The notes: a model not told the origin generated them from the sequence alone. Shown: positions 19,801 through 29,714, numbered from the stretch's first letter. The stretch is 64,000 nt of DNA from JASHVB01 sp963762885 (GCA_963762885.1 CAVXNH010000052.1:62001-126000); one strand, 5' to 3'. Program-made: numbers and translations.

Positions 19801-22800
19801 GCCGTCCACCTGGAGCTGGACCGGGGCAGATCCGAGCAACATTCAGGACCCGAGCAACTGGACACTGGTGAGCGGGCCGGGCAACCAGCAAGGCTCGCCG
19901 AACCAGGGCGATACGGCCTTGGTCAACGACGGCACGCTCGCGTTCCCGCCAAACTCCACTCTGCACAGCAACACGCTCTACCTGACCGGCACCAGCGAAG
20001 TGAGCTTCGTGGGCGATCAGGCCAACGGCACGCAGGGCAATGACGGAGACGGCCAGTCGGGCATCAGCTACCAGAACCCGACGGTGGACCAGGCGTCACT
20101 GATCACCAACAATCCGACCGCGACCGCCGACACGACGCTGAATTTCGCCGGCTACAACGTCAACGACGGCAGGATCGTCAGCGACGGCACCACGGGCAGC
20201 AGCCTGACGCTGAATGTCACGCAGGATGGCACCGCGCCCGGCTACTTCCTCAGCTACGGCGAGATCGAAGCCGAGGCCGGCAACACGGTGACCATCAACG
20301 TCGCCGGCACGTCGGAACTGTTCAACGCCGACGTGATCTATGCGAACGGCGGCATGGTGGCGATCAACGGCGGCACCGGGATTGCCGGCGGCTACGCGCC
20401 GATGCTGGGCGGCATCGCGCTGATCGGCGCCGGCGGCACGCTGGTCTATAATGCCGGGTTCCCGGCGGGGACCGAGGGCAGCACGCCGGTCTTCGCGTTC
20501 TACGACGAGACCAGCGGCAACACGCTACTGCTCGAACAGCTTGGCCAGTTCAGCGGTCGCATCCTGGGCTTCCAGCAGGGCGACACCATCGACCTCGGCA
20601 GCGCGCTGAGCATCGGTACGATCGTGGTCACGGCGGACGGGCGGCTGCTGCTGGAAAGCGCGGGCAGCGTGGACACGCTGGTGCTGTCGTCCGGCGCCTA
20701 CAACACCGGGACGCACGTCGTCACCGAACTGTCCGCCGGCACCTTCACGGCGGACGGCTTCACCCTGACCACCGGCGCCGATGGCGACACGCTGCTGACC
20801 ACCGGCGTGGTCGACGACGTGTGGAACAACACGTCCGGCATCTGGCAGACCGCGACGGCGTGGTCCGGCGACGTGGCGCCCGGGACGACCTCCGCGGCGA
20901 TCATCGGCTACAGCACGGCGGGCGCCGACGGGACGCTCACGCCGTTCGTGCTGACCACCGGCAGCGTCGCGGTCGATGTCAACTCGCTGAGCGAGATCAG
21001 CATCGCCGCGACGTTGCAGATCACCAGCAACACCACGGTCGGCGGCGGCGCCAACGAGTACCCGATCCAGCAGATCGCCGGCGAGATCGAGATCACCAAC
21101 GGCTACACGCTGACCGCCACCGAGTTGAAGCAGAGCACGCCCGGCGCCGTCCTGCTGATCGATGCTGGCGGGGTGCTGGACCTCACCGGCCACAGCAATC
21201 TCGGCTTCGTCAATGACGGGACGCTGAGCGAGTTCACCGTCGCCAATGGCAGCACCTTCGCCAACGGCAACTCGCTCGCGATGTTCGTCCAGGGCGCCGC
21301 GACGGTCGATGGCGGCGCGATCAACGCCGGGCCGGTGCTGAGCGGCAGCAACGTGGTTTCGACCGGCGGGCTGATCAGCATCGGCCAGGACGGCGGCGGC
21401 ACGTCGGCCTCGATGACGGTGGAGAACGGCGCCACTGTCACCGACACCTATGCGTTCCTGTCCTCCGATCCGACGTCGTTCGGTTCGCTGACGCTGACCG
21501 GCGCGGGCACCACCTGGGACGACGCGAGCGACCCTACCGACACCTACAATACCCGCGGCTACATGATTGTCGGCGACGACAACCAGTCGAGCAATCAGCC
21601 GTCGCCCGCACCGTCCGGCGCCGCTCAGCTCCTGGTCGAAAACAGCGCGGTGCTGAACGATTACAGCCACGCGGAAATCGGCGTTTCGGCGGACAGCGCC
21701 GGCAGCGCGACAATCACGTCGGACGGCGTCTGGAACATCGGCACGTCGGGGGCCAGCGGCGGGCCAGGCGGATTCCTCAACGTCGGCGACGGCGGCAGCG
21801 GCACGCTGGTCATCGACAACCACGGCACGGTGAACATCCTCTCCGGCACCGGCACCTTCACGTTGGACGGTAGCGTCATAACCAGCGCCGCGGGCATGAG
21901 CATCGCCCACTCGGTTGGCGGCGATGGTACCGTTGATGTCTCCGGCGGCGGGGAGCTCAACCTGACGATAAACCCGACGATCTCCGGTTCGGGGATGGGC
22001 GTCGGGTACCTCGGGCACGGCGTGCTCGACATCTTCAACGGGGGCAGCGTCTCGATCAGCGGAGGCGGGATCAGCGCCGGCTCCGCCACGACCGTCATCG
22101 CCGTCGGCACGACGGTGGCCGGCGACGGCACGATCCTCGTCGGCGGCACCTTCGACTCCAGCGGCACGATCGAGAACGGCAGCACCAGCGCCCTGCTCGT
22201 GACCTCCAACGGCATGAGCGTCGGCAAGGCCGGCACCGGCACGCTGTACGTCACTGCCGATGGCACCGTGCAGGTGTCGGGCGGCGGCATCAACGTCGGC
22301 AACTCGGCCGGCGCATACGGCTTCGCCGAGATCAACGGCGGCCTGGTCGACGACACCACCAGCGGGCTGAACGTCGGTGTCAGCGGCACCGGCACGCTGG
22401 AACTGATCAACCACGGCACCATTGCGCTGAACGGCGGCGGCATCGACATCGGCATGTCCGCCGACGCCCAGGGCCTGCTGGAGATCGCCTCCGGCGGCAT
22501 GCTGACCTCAACCACCAACGGCATGGAAATTGGCGTCGTCGCCGGCGCATCCGGCACGCTCGATGTGCTGGACGGCGGCATCTACAACATCAGCACGCAC
22601 GGCGTCAGCGTGGGGGTCGTCGCCGGCGCGACCGGGACCATCCTGGTCGACGGCGCCATGTCGCTGATCAATGTCGCCACAACTGACACCGGCTCCGGCT
22701 TCAGTGTCGGACAGAGCGGCACCGGCGACCTGACCGTCCAGAACGGCGGCAGCCTCTTTTCCGGCATCGGCCTCAACATCGGCCAGGCCGCGGGAGCGGC

Positions 22801-23017
22801 CGGAACGGTCACCGTCACCGGCGGCGGCACGCTCAGCACGAGCGGTACCGACCGGCATCAACGTTGGCGACCCCGGCGCCGGCCTGCTGACGATTGGCGT
22901 CGGCCCGGAGACGCTCGGGGTTGGCGACACGGTGTCCGCGGCGGGCACCGTTATCGCCTCGAATTTCTTGTCCATCGGCACCGGCGGCACGGCTGCCAGC
23001 GGCACTGTCGTGGTTAA
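16856..23017 (+). CDS. giant beta-strand-repeat protein, third piece
   Basis: About 2000 codons of extracellular-type repeats, genuine to about 22855. The first 900 residues are GGSVTNQSSASISAYTAIY-like units plus two copies of the long module (about 17438 and 19196). From about 19800 the style changes: STWSWTGADPSNIQDPSNWT introduces a region of GTGTLxVxNGG repeats with DxGxxNVG spacing, typical of beta-strand-repeat proteins in Acetobacteraceae and rhizobia. After GGTLSTSGT near 22850 the frame slips and the natural continuation is the next ORF. Function inferred: adhesion or surface display. GTG or ATG at its nominal start is not a real initiation site. Confidence 0.75.
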   Translation: MPVTVGAGGYFRNASGATIVGSEVAAIQAGAGATVINAGLIDPANYGVYLPDGGSFTNVGGGTVVGTDAGVLVKGAAGTIVNAGSIYATGAGSSGVALDSGGLVTNQGGGTIDGTLYGIDSSNAATVTNSGRIGVSADVGVALSRGVVTNAGTATIAGSSSGIRIFGGGTVVDAGTITGGGDAVHLYAGSTNRLVVDPGAVFGGAVDGGNALGATAVSTLELASGATAGTLTGLGTTIEHFAQITIDSGATWTLLSDTLSAGYAINDAGTLTNTGTLNSPVTLGAGAALTNAGGGLIRGSNTAAVYSSSGGAVTVTNAGSIAGNATASNAGGVYLNAGGSVTNQSSASISAYTAIYAKSGALTVVNAGKIAGSATASNAAAVDLNAGGSVTNQSAASISAFTGIYDNVSTALTLTNAGSITGNATASGGRGIDVGSGSVANQSSATISGYTGIYDKGGALTVVNFGRIAGNATSTAGKGIDLLSGGSVTNQSGATITGDTGIYGGSAAGAIVVNAGSIAGFGASSTIGSGIVLAGGGLVSNASTGTIYSAQKSGVVIKGAAGTVLNAGLITSAAGTLSGVALLDGGLVSNSSSASISAPDGAGVYITGAAGTVINYGSITGLIAPTIPRAGVVLLDGGRVTNAAGGFISSSRAGVYAGNKSVAVINGGTIAGGDAAIVLYAGGYVSNASHGTIVGSKYSGVYIKGGSGTVLNAGLIESIGTGGAGVYLAHGGLVSNSAGGVIEGGAGVVISGGAGTVVDAGTIDGGGDAVLLATGFANRVVIDPDAVFNGTVDGGNTLGATAVSKLELVSGASAGALTGFASKYIDFGHITVDAGATWSLTNNETLAPGVTLTDSGTVTLDGAVAPSEIGFAGTAAVVKLDDAAAFTGGMYGFGQGDMLNIGPGTVGSIIQQYGQNGGPPELTVLSNTGATLFSAGFSDANGNAIGNDNGTYAVSTLASGAVVAGPFELLTQNGDTVLEELPPSTWSWTGADPSNIQDPSNWTLVSGPGNQQGSPNQGDTALVNDGTLAFPPNSTLHSNTLYLTGTSEVSFVGDQANGTQGNDGDGQSGISYQNPTVDQASLITNNPTATADTTLNFAGYNVNDGRIVSDGTTGSSLTLNVTQDGTAPGYFLSYGEIEAEAGNTVTINVAGTSELFNADVIYANGGMVAINGGTGIAGGYAPMLGGIALIGAGGTLVYNAGFPAGTEGSTPVFAFYDETSGNTLLLEQLGQFSGRILGFQQGDTIDLGSALSIGTIVVTADGRLLLESAGSVDTLVLSSGAYNTGTHVVTELSAGTFTADGFTLTTGADGDTLLTTGVVDDVWNNTSGIWQTATAWSGDVAPGTTSAAIIGYSTAGADGTLTPFVLTTGSVAVDVNSLSEISIAATLQITSNTTVGGGANEYPIQQIAGEIEITNGYTLTATELKQSTPGAVLLIDAGGVLDLTGHSNLGFVNDGTLSEFTVANGSTFANGNSLAMFVQGAATVDGGAINAGPVLSGSNVVSTGGLISIGQDGGGTSASMTVENGATVTDTYAFLSSDPTSFGSLTLTGAGTTWDDASDPTDTYNTRGYMIVGDDNQSSNQPSPAPSGAAQLLVENSAVLNDYSHAEIGVSADSAGSATITSDGVWNIGTSGASGGPGGFLNVGDGGSGTLVIDNHGTVNILSGTGTFTLDGSVITSAAGMSIAHSVGGDGTVDVSGGGELNLTINPTISGSGMGVGYLGHGVLDIFNGGSVSISGGGISAGSATTVIAVGTTVAGDGTILVGGTFDSSGTIENGSTSALLVTSNGMSVGKAGTGTLYVTADGTVQVSGGGINVGNSAGAYGFAEINGGLVDDTTSGLNVGVSGTGTLELINHGTIALNGGGIDIGMSADAQGLLEIASGGMLTSTTNGMEIGVVAGASGTLDVLDGGIYNISTHGVSVGVVAGATGTILVDGAMSLINVATTDTGSGFSVGQSGTGDLTVQNGGSLFSGIGLNIGQAAGAAGTVTVTGGGTLSTSGTDRHQRWRPRRRPADDWRRPGDARGWRHGVRGGHRYRLEFLVHRHRRHGCQRHCRG

Positions 23018-26000
23018 TGGCGGCACACTGTTCGACCGCGGCATCTTCAACGTCGCCAACACCGGCGCCGGCACGCTGATCGTCGAAAGCGGGCTGGTCG
23101 ATCAGACCGGCATCAACTTCAACATCGGGGTGAACAGCGGCAGCCACGGCACCGTCGCGGTGAGCGGCGGGACGTTGGTCACCAATGGCAGCCTGGACAT
23201 CAGTGGCAGCGGCGCCAGCGGTCAACTGACCGTCAGCGGCGGCACGGTGACGGCGACCGACGTCAACATCGGCGCCAACGGCACGGTCACGGTGGGTGGC
23301 GGCACGGCCGAGGCGCTGTTCTCCGACACTGGCATGCTCGTTGTCGGCAACACCGGGACCAACGCTCTGCTGTCGATCGGCAGCCTGGGCGTGGTGACCG
23401 GGAGTTCGGGCGGTTCGCTGCAAATCGGCGGCTTCGGCGCCAGCGCCGGCACCGTGATGGTGTCTGGCGGCACGATCGACCCGTTCGGCGCATTGGACAT
23501 CGACAACGGCCTGATGTCGGTCACCGCCGGCGGCCAGGCGACCTTCAACAGTGCCAGCACGGCCGCGGCGTCCGGTATCGGCAGCTTCTCCAGCGGCAGC
23601 GGCACGCTGATCGTCAACGGCGGCACGATGTCCGCGACGGACGGTTCCTTCGCCATCGGCGGCACCGCCTCGTCCGGCTCGCTGCTGGTCGAGGGCGGCG
23701 GATTGCTGACCACCACGACCAACACCGGGCCGTTCGCGCAGATCTCGATCGATGGCAGCGGCTCGACGTCAGCGATCGCCACGATCGATGGCGGCACCTG
23801 GGACGCGTTTGGGCCGCTCAGCATTGCCTCCGGCGTCAACACCACCGGCTCGCTGGCGATCGCCGGCAGCGGCACGGTCAGCGGCGTCGTCAACACCGGC
23901 AGCCACGCGATCAGCGTCGCGTCCCAGTCGGGCAGCAAGGGCACCGTGACGGTGGGCAGCGGCGGCACGCTGATCGGCGGCCCGCTGGCGCTGGCGGACA
24001 CCGTCAGCGGAAGCGCGACGAGCCTGCTGAGCATTGCCGGCGGCGGCACCGTCGAGGTCGGCAGCGTCAACGACAACGCCGGCGGCCTCATCACAGTCGG
24101 CGGCGGCACCACGGAAGCACTGCTCTCCGACAGCGGCGGGATGACCATCAACAGTTCCAGCGGCGGCTCGGCCCTGGTGTCGGTCGGCAGCCTGGGCGTA
24201 GTCAGCGGCGCCGCGGCCGGTTCCATCCAGATCGGTGGCAACACCGGCGCCAGCCGCGGCACGCTGACGGTGTTGAGCGGCGGCACGGTGAACGGCTTCG
24301 GCGCATTCGATGTCAACACAGGCACGCTCGCCGTCGCCAGCGGCGGCGCGGTCACGGTATCCAACAATTCGAACCTGCTCGGCGGCGTCGGCACCGGCGG
24401 CGGCGGCAGCAGCGGCACGCTGCTGGTCAACGGCGGCACGGTGTCGGAGACCGGATCCGCGTTCAATGTCGGCGGCAGCAACGCCGTGGGATCGGTGGTG
24501 GTCGAGGGCGGCGGCCTGCTGACCACGACGGCAAACGGAGGCCAATTCTCCCAGGCTGGCTTCTTCAACGCCAGCGGCACCGGAGCAGCGGACGCCACGG
24601 TCAGCGGTGGCGCCTGGGACGCGAACGGCGCGATCGGCTTCGGCACTCAGTCGGGCGGCAGCGGGTCGCTCGACATCAACAACGTCGGCCTCGTCAATGC
24701 CGGCACCAATTCTATCGTGCTCGGCAGCCAGACGCTCAGCACCGGCACGATATCCGTGGAGGACGGCGGAACGCTGGTTGGCGGCGCCATGTCGATCGCC
24801 AACGGACCGACCGCGACGGGCCTGCTGGCCGTAGGCAGCGGCGGGACGGTCGATCTCACCAGTCTCACCGATGGCGGCGGCGGCGACGTTACGGTGGCCG
24901 GCAACAACCACGCGGCGCTGCTAGCGGTGAGCGGCGCGGTCGATATCGGCGACATGGCCGGTGCCGCGCTGCTGTCGATCGGCAACAACGGCACGGTCGA
25001 TCCGAGCAGCGTCACCGTGGACGACGGCGGCACCATCACCGTTGGCGGCGGCACGGTCGAGGCGCTGCTGTCCACCAGCGGCGCGCTGACCGTCGGCAAC
25101 TTCGGTGCCGGCACGCTGGACGTCACCAGCAACGGCACGGTCGAGGCCGGCAGCCTGACCGAGGCCAACGCCAGCACCATCGGTGTAACCGGCGGCCTGC
25201 TGTCGGTGTCCGGCAACGTGGAAATCGGGCAATCCGGTAGCGGTGCGGCGCTGATGCTGCAATCCGGCACGGTGGATACCGGCGGCTTGGCTATAGCCTC
25301 TGGTGCTGCCAACGGCACCGGCACCGTTACGGTGTCCGGCGGCGTGCTCGACAGCACCGGTATCGTGCAGGTGGGCTTCGGTGGCACCGCCTTCCTGACG
25401 GTGGACACCGGCGGCTCGCTGATCGCAGGCGACGGCATGCAGTTCCAAGGCGCCGCAAGCAGCGAGATGCTGGTCAACGGCGGCTCGGTCAGCGTCACCG
25501 GCGGGATTGCTGTCGACAGCGGTCTGCTGGAGGTGACCGGCGGTGGCGTGTTGACCGGTGACGGCTCTTCGCAGTCCTCCAACGTCGGCGGCGGCGGTTC
25601 CGGCAACCACGGCACGCTGATCGTGGACGGCGGCACTGTGTCCGACACCGCGGCGTTCTTCACTGTCGGCGGCGGCGGTGGTGGCGCGGCCGGCACGCTG
25701 ATTGTAGACGGTGGCGGCCTGCTGACCACCATGTCGGACGGCAACACAGCGGGCCAGATCGACGGCGCCTCCGGCGACGCGCTCGTTTCGGTCAACGACG
25801 GAACCTGGGACGTCAACGGCTACCTGACTGTCGGCAACAACACGGGCGACACCGGCACGCTGGATATTAACAACGGCCTGGTCAATGCCGGCACCAACGG
25901 CATCACCATCGCCAATCTGGGTAGCAGCAACGGCACGGCAACAGTCGGCGGCGGTGGCACGCTGGCGGGTGGCGGGCTGACGATGGCCGATCAGACAGGT

Positions 26001-29000
26001 AGCCACGGCACATTGACCGTGCAAAGCGGCGGCACCGTCGAGCTCGGCTCTATCGCCGACGGCGGTGGCGCGATCGCCGTGACCGGCGGCCTCCTGTCGG
26101 TCGCCGGCGACACCACGATCGGCCAGTCCGAGGGCGGCGCAACGCTGGCGCTGCAATCCGGCACGGTCGAGACCCAGGAACTTTACATCGGCAACGGCAC
26201 CGGCGCGACCGGCACCGTCACGGTGTCCGGCGGCGTGCTGGACGCCACCAACCAGGTGCAGATCGGCAACCAGGGTGACGGGTTGCTGGCGGTCGATACC
26301 GGCGGCTCGGTCGATGCCACCGGCGGATTGCAGGTGGACAGCTTCGGCACCGGCAACGGCTCGGTCCTCGTCGACGGCGGGACCATGACCGATAGCGGCG
26401 GCTTCAGCATCGGCAACGGCGGCAGCACAGGCGTTGCCGGCGTCACGGTGGAAGCCGGCGGGCTGCTGTCGGTCTCCGGCGTCACCCAGTTCGAGATCGG
26501 CAGCGGCGGCGGAACGGCCGAGGTGGTCGTGTCGGGCGGCACGTTCAGCGCCTCCGGCTCGCCGCTGGAGATCGGCGGCAGCGGCGGCGATGCGACGATG
26601 CTGGTGGAGAACGCCGGCACGGTGGTCACCACCTACACCGGCGGCGGTCCGGCGGCCGACATCAACGCCAGCGGCAGTGCGCATGCCAGCGTCACTGTGA
26701 CCGGCACTGCCTCGGTGTGGGACATCGACGGCGCCTCGGGCGATCAGTTGGCGGTAGGTGATAGCGGGACCGGAACGCTGACGGTCAGCGACGGCGGCGT
26801 GGTCAACAACGGCGCCAACGCCATCGTCATCGGCAACCAGAACAGCGGCTCGGGTTATGTCGATGTCAACGGCGGCAACGCGCTGCTGGAGGGCGGCAGC
26901 GTCGATGTCGGCAGCGGCACATCGCACGGCACGCTGGAAATCGACACCGGCGGCACGGTGGATGTCGGCAGTGTTTCGATCGGCCAGAACGGGTCGCTCA
27001 TCATGGGCGGCGGATTGCTCGATCCGATCTCGCTGACATTGAATTCCGGCGGCGCGGTCAGCGGCTTCGGCACGCTGGATGCGAACATCGACAACGCCAG
27101 CACGCTGACCGCCAGCGGCGGCGCGCTGGAGGTGACGGGCTCGGTCACCGATTCCGGCACGATGGCGATCGCCGCGGGCGGCTCGCTGGTGCTGCCGGGC
27201 GCCGTCGGTTCCGGCCAGACCATCGACTTCACCGCCAACACCGGCGTGCTGCAAATCGGCACGATCGGCTTCAACGGCACGATCGACGGCATCCAGTCGG
27301 GCGACACCATCATCCTGACCGGCGTGACCGACGCGGTCTCCGCCGATTTGCTCACCGGCAACACGTTGCAGATCACCAGCACCAGCCTGGGCACGATCGA
27401 CCTGCAACTGAATCCGGCGCAGGATTTCTCTAGCGACTACTTCCATGTGACCACGGTTGGCAGCAACGCGGTGATCACCGAGAACACCACGCCCTGCTAC
27501 CTCGCCGGCACGCAGATCCTGACCGACCGTGGCGAGGTCCCGGTGGAGATGCTGGGCATCGGCGACCGCGTGGTGACGCTGGACGGGCGCGCCAAGCCGA
27601 TCAAGTGGATCGGGCGGCGTAGCTACTCCGGGGCGATCCCGACCGGGCTACGCGACGTGATCCCGATCATGATCAAGCAGGGTGCGCTGGGCGACGACTT
27701 GCCGAGGCGCGACCTGATCGTCTCGCCGCTGCATGCGATGTATTGCGACGGCATGCTGGTGCCGGCGGAGCATTTGGTGAACGGCATCACCATCCTGCGC
27801 GCCCCCGAGATCGACCCGATCCGCTACTTCCACATCGAGCTGGACCAGCACGATGTGGTCTACGCGGAGGGCGCGCCGGCGGAGACGTTCGTCGATTGCG
27901 ACAGCCGGGCGATGTTCCACAACGCGGCGGAGTTCGACTCGCTTTATCCGGGCGATGCCACGCCACGCTGGCGGTATTGCGCGCCTCGGGTGGAAGGCGG
28001 CGAGCGGTTGGACGCGATCAAGCGCGCGCTGGACCGTCGCGCCGGAATTGAGCTGCCGGAACCGGGCGCGTCTCCCGGCCGGCTGGAGGGGCGGCTGGAC
28101 GGGATCGAGGGCGGCCGCATTGCCGGCTGGGCGTTCCATCCGGACCGGCCGACGGAACCGGTGTGGCTGGAGGTGCTGGACGGCGATGGGGTGATCGCCC
28201 GGGTGCATGCGCGGCGCTGGCGCGCCGACCTGGAGGAGGCCGGCGTCGGCGACGGGCGGCACGGGTTCGAGCTGCACCTGACCGGCCAGATGCGCACGCG
28301 GAAGACTATCCGGGTGCGGCGGGTGGAGGACGGCGCGGAACTGGAAGGCTCGCCGCTGGTGATCGAGGCGCGTGGCGGCGAGGCGCTGCTGGAGGACGCT
28401 CGGCGGGTGATTGCGGCGGCGATCATCGACCCGTCCGACGAGGCGGCGCTGGACGCGCTGGCGGACGAATTGCTGCATGGGGTGGATGCGCTGCGGCAGG
28501 CCCGGGCGGCGGTGACTGCCGCGGTGCCCTCCCCTGGCCCCTCCCGCAAGCGGGAGGGGGATACCAGGCGCGGGCGGCGGGCGCTGATCGTCGACTCGCA
28601 TTTGCCGCGGCCAGAGCATGATGCGGGCTCGCAGGCGATCCTGAGCCACGCGGCGGCGCTGACGTCGCTGGGGTTCCAGGTGGAGTTTGTCGCCGCGCAC
28701 GAACTGGCGCGGGCGGAGCAAGCGGCGGCGGCGCTGGAGCATGCGGGGTACGTGGTGCATCGGGCGCCGCAGGTGGCGTCGGTGGAGGAGGTGCTGCGGC
28801 GGCATCGCAACGCGTTCGACGTGGTGTATCTGCATCGGCTGGCGAACGCCGAGGCGTATGCTCCGCTGGCGCGGGCCTGGCAGGCGCGGGCGCAGCTGCT
28901 CTACAGCGTGGCGGACCTGCACCATGTGCGGCTGACGCGGCAGGCGGCGGTGCAGGCGTCGGCCGAGGTGGCGGACGAGGCGCGCGCAATGCGGGTGCGC

Positions 29001-29714
29001 GAGTTGAACGCCATGCGGCTGTGCGACGCGGTGATTACGCACTCCACCGCTGAGGCGGCGTATCTGGCGCGGGTGGCGCCGGGCGCGTCGGTGCACGTGG
29101 TCCCCTGGACGCCGACGGCGCGGCCTCGGCCGATGCCGCTAGCTGCGCGCCAGGGCGTGGCGGCGATCGGGTCGTGGTCGCACGAGCCGAACGTCGATGC
29201 GGTGCGCTGGCTGGTGTCCGACATCATGCCGCGGGTTTGGGCGGCGGCGCCGCGGATCGAACTGCTGGTGGTGGGCACCGACTGGCCGGCGCGGGTGCCG
29301 TGGATCACGGACGCTCGGGTGCGGCTGGTGGGGCCGGTGACGTCGATCGAGACGCTGCTGGGGATGCTGCGCCTGTCGGTGGCTCCGCTGCGGTTCGGGG
29401 CCGGGCTGAAGGGCAAGGTCCTGGACAGCTTCGCATGCGAGGTGCCGTGCGTGATGACGCCGATCGCGGCGGAGGGCTTCCCGTTGGCGGGCACGTTGCC
29501 GGGGTTGGTCGGCGACGACGCCGCGACGCTGGCGTCGCTGATCGTGCGGCTGCACCAGGAGACGCCATTCCAGCGGGCGGCGGCGCGGGATGGGCTGGCG
29601 CTGGCGGCAACGTTCTCGGCCGAGGCGGTGCGGTCGGCGATGGCGGTGGCGGTGGGGCTGAAGGCTGGTGGCCAGGTGGCGGCGGTCGGCGTCGAGGAGG
29701 TTGTGTCGGGGTAA
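22932..29714 (+). CDS. beta-strand repeats fused to Hint domain and glycosyltransferase
   Basis: A single intact frame of 2260 codons, the C-terminal part of the giant protein. Residues 1-1515 are GGTLTVSGG-type repeats. A Hint (hedgehog/intein) domain of the Hint_2 type begins at Cys 1522 in TPCYLAGTQILTDRGEVPVE and ends near residue 1700, with the motifs GDRVVTLDG and VSPLHAMYCDG. A short module follows (about 1718-1790, GRIAGWAFHPDRPTEPVWLE) of the kind found in glycan-related proteins. From about 1881 (RRALIVDSHLPRPEHDAGSQ) to about 2250 there is a GT4-like glycosyltransferase with IGSWSHEPNVDAVRWL and PLRFGAGLKGKVLDSF. Hint domains usually self-process at the Cys, which could release the transferase from the repeat part. 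Confidence 0.8.
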   Translation: MSAAGTVIASNFLSIGTGGTAASGTVVVNGGTLFDRGIFNVANTGAGTLIVESGLVDQTGINFNIGVNSGSHGTVAVSGGTLVTNGSLDISGSGASGQLTVSGGTVTATDVNIGANGTVTVGGGTAEALFSDTGMLVVGNTGTNALLSIGSLGVVTGSSGGSLQIGGFGASAGTVMVSGGTIDPFGALDIDNGLMSVTAGGQATFNSASTAAASGIGSFSSGSGTLIVNGGTMSATDGSFAIGGTASSGSLLVEGGGLLTTTTNTGPFAQISIDGSGSTSAIATIDGGTWDAFGPLSIASGVNTTGSLAIAGSGTVSGVVNTGSHAISVASQSGSKGTVTVGSGGTLIGGPLALADTVSGSATSLLSIAGGGTVEVGSVNDNAGGLITVGGGTTEALLSDSGGMTINSSSGGSALVSVGSLGVVSGAAAGSIQIGGNTGASRGTLTVLSGGTVNGFGAFDVNTGTLAVASGGAVTVSNNSNLLGGVGTGGGGSSGTLLVNGGTVSETGSAFNVGGSNAVGSVVVEGGGLLTTTANGGQFSQAGFFNASGTGAADATVSGGAWDANGAIGFGTQSGGSGSLDINNVGLVNAGTNSIVLGSQTLSTGTISVEDGGTLVGGAMSIANGPTATGLLAVGSGGTVDLTSLTDGGGGDVTVAGNNHAALLAVSGAVDIGDMAGAALLSIGNNGTVDPSSVTVDDGGTITVGGGTVEALLSTSGALTVGNFGAGTLDVTSNGTVEAGSLTEANASTIGVTGGLLSVSGNVEIGQSGSGAALMLQSGTVDTGGLAIASGAANGTGTVTVSGGVLDSTGIVQVGFGGTAFLTVDTGGSLIAGDGMQFQGAASSEMLVNGGSVSVTGGIAVDSGLLEVTGGGVLTGDGSSQSSNVGGGGSGNHGTLIVDGGTVSDTAAFFTVGGGGGGAAGTLIVDGGGLLTTMSDGNTAGQIDGASGDALVSVNDGTWDVNGYLTVGNNTGDTGTLDINNGLVNAGTNGITIANLGSSNGTATVGGGGTLAGGGLTMADQTGSHGTLTVQSGGTVELGSIADGGGAIAVTGGLLSVAGDTTIGQSEGGATLALQSGTVETQELYIGNGTGATGTVTVSGGVLDATNQVQIGNQGDGLLAVDTGGSVDATGGLQVDSFGTGNGSVLVDGGTMTDSGGFSIGNGGSTGVAGVTVEAGGLLSVSGVTQFEIGSGGGTAEVVVSGGTFSASGSPLEIGGSGGDATMLVENAGTVVTTYTGGGPAADINASGSAHASVTVTGTASVWDIDGASGDQLAVGDSGTGTLTVSDGGVVNNGANAIVIGNQNSGSGYVDVNGGNALLEGGSVDVGSGTSHGTLEIDTGGTVDVGSVSIGQNGSLIMGGGLLDPISLTLNSGGAVSGFGTLDANIDNASTLTASGGALEVTGSVTDSGTMAIAAGGSLVLPGAVGSGQTIDFTANTGVLQIGTIGFNGTIDGIQSGDTIILTGVTDAVSADLLTGNTLQITSTSLGTIDLQLNPAQDFSSDYFHVTTVGSNAVITENTTPCYLAGTQILTDRGEVPVEMLGIGDRVVTLDGRAKPIKWIGRRSYSGAIPTGLRDVIPIMIKQGALGDDLPRRDLIVSPLHAMYCDGMLVPAEHLVNGITILRAPEIDPIRYFHIELDQHDVVYAEGAPAETFVDCDSRAMFHNAAEFDSLYPGDATPRWRYCAPRVEGGERLDAIKRALDRRAGIELPEPGASPGRLEGRLDGIEGGRIAGWAFHPDRPTEPVWLEVLDGDGVIARVHARRWRADLEEAGVGDGRHGFELHLTGQMRTRKTIRVRRVEDGAELEGSPLVIEARGGEALLEDARRVIAAAIIDPSDEAALDALADELLHGVDALRQARAAVTAAVPSPGPSRKREGDTRRGRRALIVDSHLPRPEHDAGSQAILSHAAALTSLGFQVEFVAAHELARAEQAAAALEHAGYVVHRAPQVASVEEVLRRHRNAFDVVYLHRLANAEAYAPLARAWQARAQLLYSVADLHHVRLTRQAAVQASAEVADEARAMRVRELNAMRLCDAVITHSTAEAAYLARVAPGASVHVVPWTPTARPRPMPLAARQGVAAIGSWSHEPNVDAVRWLVSDIMPRVWAAAPRIELLVVGTDWPARVPWITDARVRLVGPVTSIETLLGMLRLSVAPLRFGAGLKGKVLDSFACEVPCVMTPIAAEGFPLAGTLPGLVGDDAATLASLIVRLHQETPFQRAAARDGLALAATFSAEAVRSAMAVAVGLKAGGQVAAVGVEEVVSG
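28538..28559. repeat. perfect 10-bp palindrome inside a coding linker
   Basis: CCCCTCCCGC, then AA, then GCGGGAGGGG: a perfect REP-like hairpin of the sort normally found between genes. Here it lies in frame inside the Hint-glycosyltransferase gene, encoding the linker PSPGPSRKREGD just before the glycosyltransferase domain. Confidence 0.8.

Noticed and set aside
20525..27446. Long minus-strand frames opposite the giant repeat gene (629, 841 and others)
   Set aside because: High-GC repeats leave antisense frames open. The translations are Ala/Arg/Asp or Pro/Ser/Val low complexity mirroring the sense repeats.
11863..29714. DNA repeats of the giant gene considered as a non-coding satellite
   Set aside because: Codon-level structure and intact frames over 6 kb show coding selection.
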